Source: a bacterium (lineage in GTDB: Bacteria; Krumholzibacteriota; Krumholzibacteriia; Krumholzibacteriales; Krumholzibacteriaceae). Taken from it: a DNA stretch of 5,119 nucleotides. The notes under the pieces were generated by a model. It had not been told where the DNA came from and made no database searches. It saw only the letters and a list, made by a program, of their open reading frames with translations. Positions 1-5,119 of this stretch are shown here, one piece after another. Location: assembly GCA_017885175.1 (NCBI GenBank), contig JAFNGP010000189.1:2134-7252 (forward strand), given 5' to 3'. How positions within the stretch are numbered: position 1 is the stretch's first letter; the number at the start of each line of letters is the position of its first letter. The position numbers were made by a program, and so were the translations under genes.

Positions 1-3000
1 TTGCCGCGTCGGCGTTTCTTCCGGCCGCCCTTCCCGCGCAAACGCTCGAGATCGATCTTCTCCGCATGATCAAACTTTCCGAGGTGCGGTATTACATCGC
101 GGAAAAGGGGGAGCTCCCGCCGGACTACGTATTGCTCGGCGGGGTCAGCACGAGAGGGGATTCGGTCGAAAGCTTCCTGTATCCCAATTTCCTGGAGAGC
201 CGGTTCGATCTCAGGCCGGAGTACGTCGAGTACGACGAGGGGGCGGGGCTCATCTACCGCTTCCGCGTCCCGGCCCACTATTTCTTTTCGAAGAAAGAGG
301 AGCGCAGGGAGCTTTTCATCTATACCGCGCCCCGCGACATGTCCATGCCCGAGTTCTCGCTGTCCGTCGAGCGGTTCGACGACCGCCTCGCCGCGATCGA
401 GACGGCGTCGGCGAGGAAAGTCTGGATCGAGGACGTCAAGTTCAACCTGCAGAAGGAGCGGGTCGACAAGGCGGGCAAGGGGCTCCTCTCCATAACCATA
501 CCGATCGCCCTGCCGAAGCGTATCGAGCAGATCATCGGCAAGGGACAGGAAACCAATCTCACCGTGCAGGGCAGCGAGAAGATCGCGGTATCGGGCCGCT
601 CGGACTGGTGCTCGAACTGCCCCAAGACCGAAGGCCAGGTGCGGCAGGATAAATTCCCCGATCTCAACATGGAGCAGGAGCTCAACGTGAGCCTCCGCGG
701 CACCATCGGGGAGAAGATCAACGTCGAGATCCAGCACGCGAGCGCCGGGGCGGGAGCGCCGTCGACGAACCGCGTGCGGATCAACTACAAGGGCTTCGAG
801 GACGACGTCATCCAGCTCATCGAGATGGGGGATACGGACCTCAGCCTTTCCGGCGCCACGCTCGTGAGCTATTCGGGCGCGGCAAAGGGCCTTTTCGGCG
901 TGAAGGCGGTCGCGAAGGCGGGGCCGCTCGACGTCACCGTCATCGCGAGCAAGGAGGAGGGGGAGACCGCCACGGGATCCTTCACGACCTCGGGCGGTCA
1001 GGTCAGCACGATACCGATCAACGACTACGATTTTCTTCAGCGGCAGTTTTTCTTCTTCGAGAATCCCGGGAACGATTTCCGGCAGGCGGGATTCGGGGAG
1101 ATCTTTCCCGTCATCGGCGGGCCGAACAACGATGAAATCGAAGTCTTCACCCAGCTCGGGGCGGAGGAACCGCAGGTCGATTTCGAATACACGGGCAACG
1201 CTTTCGTCGACGCGGACAACATGAGATTCCAGACATGGAACGACCCCGATGCGCTTTCTCCCGACGACTTATTGGGAGAAGCGTATTCCGGCAGATACAG
1301 GCAGCTTTTTATGGAAGACGGCGATTTTTCTCTCATTCGCAGCTACTCTCGCGAAGATAACCAGGTGCGCTACATCGGAATCGAGCTCTCGCAGTCCCTC
1401 GATAGAACGCGGCGGCTCGTCGTGCGCTATCGGGCGCGGAACATCGCGACCAACAAGGAGTTCGTCGTCGGCAACTACAAGGGGTACAAGCCGGCGAACA
1501 GCGCCCAGACGGGTTTCGTCGGCAAGGTCCTCTGTCTTCAGGATTTCGAAATGAAGGCCCCGGGCGAGCCCAACTCGATCTGGAACATGATGATGCGCAA
1601 CGTGTATTCTCTCGGCTCGAGCCAGATCGATCCGAAGTCGCTCAGGATACGCATCGAGGACACGTCGAATAACACCAACAAGAACATCCACCCGGCCTCG
1701 AATATCAGCTACCTCAGGATCTTCGGCCTCGACCGCGTCATCAACGCCACGGGCCTTCCCGGCAAGGACGATCTCGTCGACAACACGCTCGGCGTCATCG
1801 ATTATGAGCGCGGGTATCTCATGTTTCCCTATTACGAGCCTTTCAATCCCACCCCGGCGGTCATCCATGAGTTTCTCAACGACCCGAGCGATCCGCGAGA
1901 GGTCGGTTTCGTCGACTCGTCGCTGACCGTCGACAATAACCTCTACACGACGACGGATCAGAACATCCGGGAGAACGACCATCATTACGTGATCGTCGTC
2001 GAATCCTCGAGCGGTCAGCGCATGTTCCAGCTCTCCGCCTACGACATCATCGAAGGGAGCGAAACGGTTACCGTCGACGGGACGAGGCTCGTGCGCGACG
2101 CCGATTATTCTATCGACTATACGAGCGGCACGGTGATTCTGAAGGCGAACACGCTTCCCGATTCGAAGGTCAACATCGACTACCAGCACAAACCGCTCGT
2201 CGGCGGCGGAAAGAATTCGCTTCTCGGCTTCAGCGCGAACCTCAACCTCTCGCAGAATTCGCGCGTCAACGGGACGTTCCTCTACAGCTCCATGGGCTCG
2301 CCGAAATATTTGCCCCGCCTCGGAGAGGAGCCGAGCCGCATGATGGCCGCCGATCTCAACGGAAGCTTCGTGTTCCATCCGAGAATGATGACCGCCGCCG
2401 CGAATCTCCTCCCGCGCGTCGACACGAACGCCCAGAGCACCCTGAACCTCGGCGGCGAGATCGCGGTCAGCATGCCCAATCCGAACGTGAAGGGGAACGC
2501 GAACGTCGACGACATGGAAGGGGTCGAGGAGGCGAGCGCGGTGAACTTGCTGCGGAGGAGCTGGTACCCGGCCAGCCCGGCGTACAAGCTCGTCGGGGGG
2601 ATCGATTCCCTCTACGGGCCCGCGACGCAGGCCGATTTCCGCTGGTACAACGCGGCGCGGACGGGGAAGCAGGAGTATTTCATCACGAGCAGGCGCGATC
2701 TCAACCCCGGCCTCGACGAGCGGGAGAATTCCACCGTGAGCTCGCTTTTCCTCAGCGCGATCGGCCCCCAGCCCGGACAGTGGTGCGGCATCATGACCGG
2801 CTTTTCGGGCGGCGGGCTCGATCTTTCGATGGCGCAGTACCTCGAGATCTGGGTGAACGATTTCGCCTTCGACCCGGCGGACTCCACTCCGCGGGGCGGC
2901 ACGGTGCACATCGATTTCGGGCGCATCGACGAGGATTTCTACCGGCCCGATCAGGACGAGTTCGACAACGAGGACAAGCTGCCGTACGGATGGACCATTT

Positions 3001-5119
3001 ACGAGGACACGGGCTTCGACGGGGACGTATGCACCTACCCGACGGAATTCAGCGACGCCAACTGGGTCGCCAACGAGAGCTGCTACCGGGGAATCAATTG
3101 CCGCAAGGGAAACGGCATGCAGGATTCCGAGGATCTCAACAGCAACGGGTACCTCGACCAGGTGAACACGTACTATACCGTGAGCTTCAATCTGGCCGAT
3201 TCCGCCGAAATCGACGTCCAGCGCGATTTTCCCAAGGATACGTACTCGTCATACTGGAACGATCCCGCCAAAACGCTGAATCCGCGCAAGGCCTGGCGCA
3301 AGTACCGTATCGACCTCGCGAAGGCGGGAGTGGTGATGGACAAGCCCCGTCTCGACGCCATCCAGCACATGCGGATCTGGATAGAGGGGGCCGATTCTCT
3401 CCAGGCGTTCTCCGACGCCCGCACCATCGAGCTCGCCGAGCTTCAGTTCGTCGGGAGCCGCTGGGAATTCAACGGCATCAGGAACCTCGCCGACAGTCTC
3501 GATTCGAGCGGCGCCGCTCCCGGACAGAGGCTCATCATCGGCGCCATCAACAACAAGGACAACGCGAGCCAGTACCGCGTGCCGTATCAGGTCCAGCAGG
3601 AAGAGGGCATTCAGAACAAGGAAGGGTCGCTTCGTCTCAACTTCGAGAATTTCGCGAGCGCCACCTCGTTCCGCGCCATGAAACGCTTCTTCGGGCAGGG
3701 GCAGAATTATCAGCAGTACCGCGCGCTCCAGTTCTTCGTCAATCCGAACTACGCGGTCGATAACGTCGATTTCTACCTGCAGATCGCGTACGACAGCATG
3801 AACTACTACGAGATCGAGATACCGTTCGATACGCTCGATTCCCGCCAGTGGTTTCTCGTGAACGTCAACCTGAGCGACCTCACGAATCTCAAGGTCGGCA
3901 CGACCGACGATATCGTCAGGAAGCAGATCGGCGACGCGCTCGATCCGTCGCGTTACTACATGGCCACGCTGCGAGGCAATCCGACGCTCTTCAACGTCCG
4001 GTTTCTCTACGTCGGTATCCGGAACCGCACGGACCGGACGATCGACGCGGGGGAGATATGGTTCGACGATCTCAGGCTCACGGACGTGCGCAGGGACGTC
4101 GATCACGCGGAGAACGTGAGGATCGGGGCGGATTTCGCGGGCATCCTCCAGGTGAACACGAGCTGGACGCGGACGGGGCCCGAATTCCGTTCTCTCCGCC
4201 AGAGCCGCGGGAGCGGCACGACGAACAGCGGCCTGAACCTGAACGCGAAGACGGAGATCAATCACTTTATCCCGACGGCGCGTTTCAATCTTCCGGTGAG
4301 TTTTCAGTACAACTCGACGAACATGCTGCCGAAATACATGCTCAACAGCGACGTCGAGATCGCGGACGCCGCCGTGCGCGACAGCCTGAAGAACGTCACG
4401 GCGAGCTACGGCTTCAACGTGTCGATGAGCAGGCGCGGCTCGTCCAACGCCATCATGAGGAATCTGTTCGACAACCTGAGGGCCGGATACAGCTACTCGA
4501 AGCGGTACAACTATTCGCCGATGAGGCGCGACACGACCAGGACGATGAGCGGAAATCTCAGCTACCAGATTCAGTTCCGGGACAAGCGCGAGCTCGGTCT
4601 TTTCAAGGGCGTCAAATGGCGCTACTGGCTTTCGAGCCTGTCGTACGAAACGGGGGCGAACCGCCAGACGAGGGAAGAGTACTCGCGGACCGGCACCGGC
4701 GAGCTGGTCAGGCGTCCGTTCTTCTATGACGCGAGATGGAGCAACGCGGTCAACACGCTCTACGAGCCCTTCGACGCGGTGAAGATCACGTTCAATCTGA
4801 GCGAGCAGCGGGATCTCGGCGTCGATCATACCTTCCGCGGGTTGCCTATCGGCGTGGAGACGAGCTTCGGGCATAATCTCAGCTTCAATTACCAGCCGAG
4901 CCCCCAGACCCCCATCCTGTCCGAGTTCAATCCGCGGTTCGATTTCAAGAGCAGGTACGCGGAGGATCTGTCCCCGGGCAAGCGGCAGGGCGAGGATCCG
5001 TTCGGAACGCGATACATCAACAACCAGCGCGAGATGACCTTCGCCTTCATGCTGGACGCCGGGCGGTATATCACGCTCATCGGCGAAAAAACGCGTCTCG
5101 TCGAAAAAGGGACGCAGCC
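1..5119 (+). CDS. sprA: SprA/Sov family T9SS outer-membrane translocon, partial at both ends
   Basis: Seen: one frame (first full codon at base 3) is open for 1,705 codons with neither start nor stop, so both ends are cut by the window. It begins in a hydrophobic Ala/Leu/Pro segment resembling a signal-peptide end and finishes among alternating beta strands. Blocks characteristic of SprA, in order: 'NLTVQGSEKIAVSGRSDW' (residues 185-202), 'FPDLNMEQ' (218-225), 'EDDVIQLIEMGDTDLSLSGA' (266-285), 'GLFGVKA' (296-302), 'VDDMEG' (835-840), 'EDLNSNGYLD' (1043-1052), 'NYYEIEIPF' (1267-1275), 'VNLSDLTNLK' (1288-1297) and 'EIWFDDLRL' (1351-1359). Family knowledge: SprA is the T9SS outer-membrane channel, a very large (36-strand) barrel that receives folded cargo and binds PorV and a plug protein. 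Known members are about 2,000-2,500 residues, so several hundred C-terminal residues are probably missing. Inferred role: export of cargo with T9SS C-terminal signals. Partner genes and the promoter lie outside the window. Family assignment is firm; the cargo and whether it supports gliding are unknown. Confidence 0.93.
3..38 (+). other. C-terminal part of a Sec signal peptide (truncated)
   Basis: The first 12 residues read AASAFLPAALPA, a short hydrophobic small-residue stretch followed by Gln-Thr and then a polar, charged sequence (EIDLLRMIKLSEVR). This fits the end of the hydrophobic core and the cleavage region of a type I signal peptide, with the cut most likely after Ala12. The positively charged N-region and start codon would lie just upstream of the window. 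An exported protein is expected, since SprA inserts in the outer membrane from the periplasm. The core is only partly visible, so the exact cleavage site is a guess. Confidence 0.6.
39..536 (+). other. N-terminal periplasmic region of SprA-like protein, poorly conserved
   Basis: About 165 residues between the signal peptide and the first recognisable SprA core. The sequence is soluble-looking, with mixed charge and several Tyr/Phe residues, and has no membrane helix. It contains 'LYPNFLESRFDLRPEYVEYD' (residues 60-79) and ends with 'LLSITIPIALPKRIEQIIGK' (161-180). The last part resembles the short strand-plus-'LP' linker that precedes the glycine/serine-rich core in SprA proteins outside Bacteroidota, as far as I recall. 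I do not recognise a separate catalytic or binding domain. It may face the periplasm, where SprA would meet the inner-membrane motor, but that is inference. Confidence 0.5.
537..950 (+). other. SprA N-terminal conserved core (translocon domain)
   Basis: Residues 179-316 hold the first strongly conserved SprA block. In order: the glycine/serine motif 'VQGSEKIAVSGRSDW', a Cys-Ser-Asn-Cys pair (203 and 206), 'FPDLNMEQELNVSLRG', 'KINVEIQHAS', 'NRVRINYKGFEDDVIQLIEM' (256-275), 'GDTDLSLSGATLVSYSGAAK' (276-295) and 'GLFGVKAVAKAGPLDVTVIA' (296-315). Flavobacterium SprA has the same order: a V-R-Y/D-L-G strand, a Q-R-I-x-L strand, 'E-D-D-I-I-Q-K-I-E-V-G' and 'G-A-x-x-L-F-G-V-K'. Alternating polar and apolar residues suit beta strands of the barrel. 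This is the clearest evidence for the family call. The Bacteroidota motifs are recalled from memory, not aligned. Confidence 0.85.
1251..1284. repeat. Intragenic inverted repeat with hairpin potential
   Basis: GCGCTTTCTCCC (1251-1262) and GGGAGAAGCGT (1274-1284) are complementary over ten Watson-Crick pairs plus a terminal G-T, with a single unpaired T (1255) and an 11-base loop. It lies inside the sprA reading frame. The loop contains the only TTA codon of the reading frame that I noticed (1269-1271). No T-run follows directly, so it is not a typical intrinsic terminator. It could be a chance feature of G+C-rich coding sequence, or could slow ribosomes locally. The pairing is certain; any function is unproven. 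Confidence 0.4.
2001..2192 (+). other. Beta-hairpin module of SprA middle region
   Basis: Residues 667-730 contain 'EGSETVTVDGTRLVRDADYS' (684-703), then 'IDYTSGTVILK' and 'VNIDYQ'. The pattern S-E-x-V-x-x-D-G-x-x-L-x-R-x-x-D-Y-x-I-D-Y-x-x-G-x-V recurs in SprA proteins and in other surface or outer-membrane proteins of FCB-group bacteria, where it forms paired strands. It lies between the first core and the VDDMEG signature, as expected for the family. It supports the family assignment. No enzymatic role is implied. Confidence 0.65.
2472..2861 (+). other. SprA signature region: VDDMEG motif and W-G-I-M / E-x-W-V block
   Basis: Residues 824-953. 'MPNPNVKGNANVDDMEGVEE' occupies the place where SprA normally carries an 'I-D-D-F-E-G' signature after an Asn/Gly-rich strand. 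Here Phe is replaced by Met (838) and Ile by Val (835), while Asp836, Asp837, Glu839 and Gly840 are kept. About 85 residues later come 'QWCGIMTGF' (926-934) and 'QYLEIWVNDF' (945-954), equivalent to the 'W-G-I-M-R' and 'I-E-F-W-x-x-D-P/F' segments of Flavobacterium SprA. Spacing and order agree with the family. The motif comparison is from memory. Confidence 0.78.
3003..3158 (+). other. Asp/Asn-rich calcium-loop-like segment with three cysteines
   Basis: Residues 1001-1052. It opens with 'EDTGFDGDVC' (1001-1010) and closes with 'GNGMQDSEDLNSNGYLD' (1036-1052). Asp1044-x-Asn1046-x-Asn1048-Gly1049-x-x-Asp1052 has the spacing of a D-x-[DN]-x-[DN]-G calcium-binding loop, as seen in dockerin and thrombospondin type 3-like repeats. 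SprA proteins commonly have 'N-x-x-D-T-E-D-L-N-x-D-x-x-L' here, so the segment is part of the family rather than an insertion of foreign origin. Cys1010, Cys1027 and Cys1033 fall in the same segment and could form a disulfide in the oxidising periplasm or outside the cell. Metal binding is inferred from spacing only. Confidence 0.55.
3570..3893 (+). other. SprA second conserved core
   Basis: Residues 1190-1297. 'QYRVPYQVQQEEG' matches the SprA segment that begins 'Y-V-x-P-P-G-V-x-R-E'. It is followed by 'LRLNFENF', 'YRALQFFVNPN' (1239-1249; compare 'Y-K-R-L-Q-M-F-V-H'), 'NYYEIEIPF' (1267-1275; compare 'N-N-Y-Y-E-Y-E-I-P-L') and 'VNLSDLTNLK' (1288-1297; compare 'L-D-D-L-T-K-I-K'). The ordered set is specific to SprA among proteins I know. 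The preceding 'WRKYRIDL' (1098-1105), 'MRIWIEG' (1123-1129) and 'LQFVGSRWEF' (1147-1156) also match SprA, as the 'M-R-x-Y-L-x-G' and 'L-x-x-V-R-G-x-W' segments. Confidence 0.85.
4053..5119 (+). other. WFDDLRL motif and C-terminal beta-barrel strands (truncated)
   Basis: 'EIWFDDLRL' (residues 1351-1359) corresponds to the near-invariant 'E-V-W-x-N-E-L-R-L' of SprA, and 'ENVRIGADFAGILQVN' to the following strand. After this the protein is a series of strands with alternating residues and aromatic ends, for example 'SYGFNVSMSRRG', 'AGYSYSKRYNYSP', 'SGNLSYQIQF', 'WLSSLSYETGANRQ', 'KITFNLSEQRDL', 'GHNLSFNYQPSP' and 'EMTFAFMLD', joined by charged turns. This is the pattern of an outer-membrane barrel wall. 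The window ends before the C-terminus, so barrel closure and the final strand cannot be assessed. Confidence 0.75.

Noticed and set aside
109..120. Short GGGAGCTCCC palindrome
   Set aside because: A ten-base perfect palindrome within coding DNA of this composition is expected by chance and has no context as an operator.
320..1554. Shorter open frames of about 100-155 codons on both strands
   Set aside because: None has a plausible domain, signal peptide or ribosome binding site that I can see, and all overlap the conserved SprA frame.
1269..2909. 546-codon open frame on the minus strand
   Set aside because: It is in register with the sense codons and ends at the complement of a sense TTA. 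The product is Arg/Val/Glu/Asp-rich with no recognisable domain, while the sense strand encodes conserved SprA motifs throughout. It is a codon-bias shadow.
2780..3763. 327-codon open frame on the plus strand, shifted against the main gene
   Set aside because: Very Arg/Gly/His-rich translation typical of an out-of-frame reading of G+C-rich DNA. The main frame continues through this stretch with SprA motifs and no sign of a frameshift.
3848..4729. 293-codon open frame on the plus strand, shifted against the main gene
   Set aside because: Arg/Glu/Gln-rich out-of-frame translation with no domain; it overlaps the conserved WFDDLRL region of the real frame.
3249..4874. 541-codon open frame on the minus strand
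   Set aside because: Same cause: it ends at the complement of the sense TCA at 3249. The translation is low-complexity Arg/Val/Glu/Asp-rich without a known fold, and it lies over the best-conserved SprA core.
5083..5091. Run of six A's near the window end as a possible slippery site
   Set aside because: The frame divides it as gaa-aaa-acg, which does not fit the A-AAA-AAC type heptamer, and the main frame continues open beyond it.

Overview
The window lies entirely inside one very long protein-coding gene on the + strand. Codons start at base 3 and the frame stays open, with no stop, for 1,705 complete codons to the last base. The gene is cut at both ends. The upstream cut falls inside what looks like the tail of a Sec signal peptide, so the true start is probably only about 10-25 codons outside the window. 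The downstream cut falls inside the C-terminal beta-barrel region. I identify the product as a SprA/Sov family protein, the giant outer-membrane translocon of the type IX secretion system (T9SS). The call rests on conserved blocks recognised from memory and read directly from the translation; no search was run.

Layout: a signal-peptide tail (bases 3-38); an N-terminal region of about 165 residues that I do not recognise as conserved; the first SprA core (about 537-950), followed by a short Asp-Tyr-Asp / Phe-rich segment near 1020-1061; a beta-rich middle with an 'S-E-x-V-x-x-D-G' hairpin module (about 2001-2192); the family signature where SprA usually has an I-D-D-F-E-G-like motif, here VDDMEG (2505-2522); a Trp-Gly-Ile-Met / E-x-W-V block (about 2781-2861); a calcium-loop-like, cysteine-containing insert (about 3003-3158); the second SprA core (about 3570-3893); the 'WFDDLRL' block (4053-4079); and then amphipathic beta strands to the end. 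There is no intergenic DNA, RNA gene, mobile element or CRISPR array.

Organism: the DNA is G+C-rich, with C/G strongly preferred at third codon positions. TTA, CTA and TCA codons are almost absent. T9SS is best known in Bacteroidota but also occurs in other FCB-group phyla (for example Fibrobacterota, Gemmatimonadota, Latescibacterota and related candidate phyla). The G+C-rich codon use and divergent motifs suggest one of these non-Bacteroidota FCB lineages rather than a typical Flavobacterium-like host; this is inference and the phylum cannot be fixed from this window.

How it would work: by analogy with Flavobacterium SprA, the protein would form the outer-membrane pore through which cargo with a T9SS C-terminal signal leaves the periplasm. 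It would work with a PorV-like shuttle and the PorK/L/M/N motor and ring. None of those partner genes is in the window. This is a known system, possibly in a poorly studied lineage. I did not find a convincing undescribed system here.
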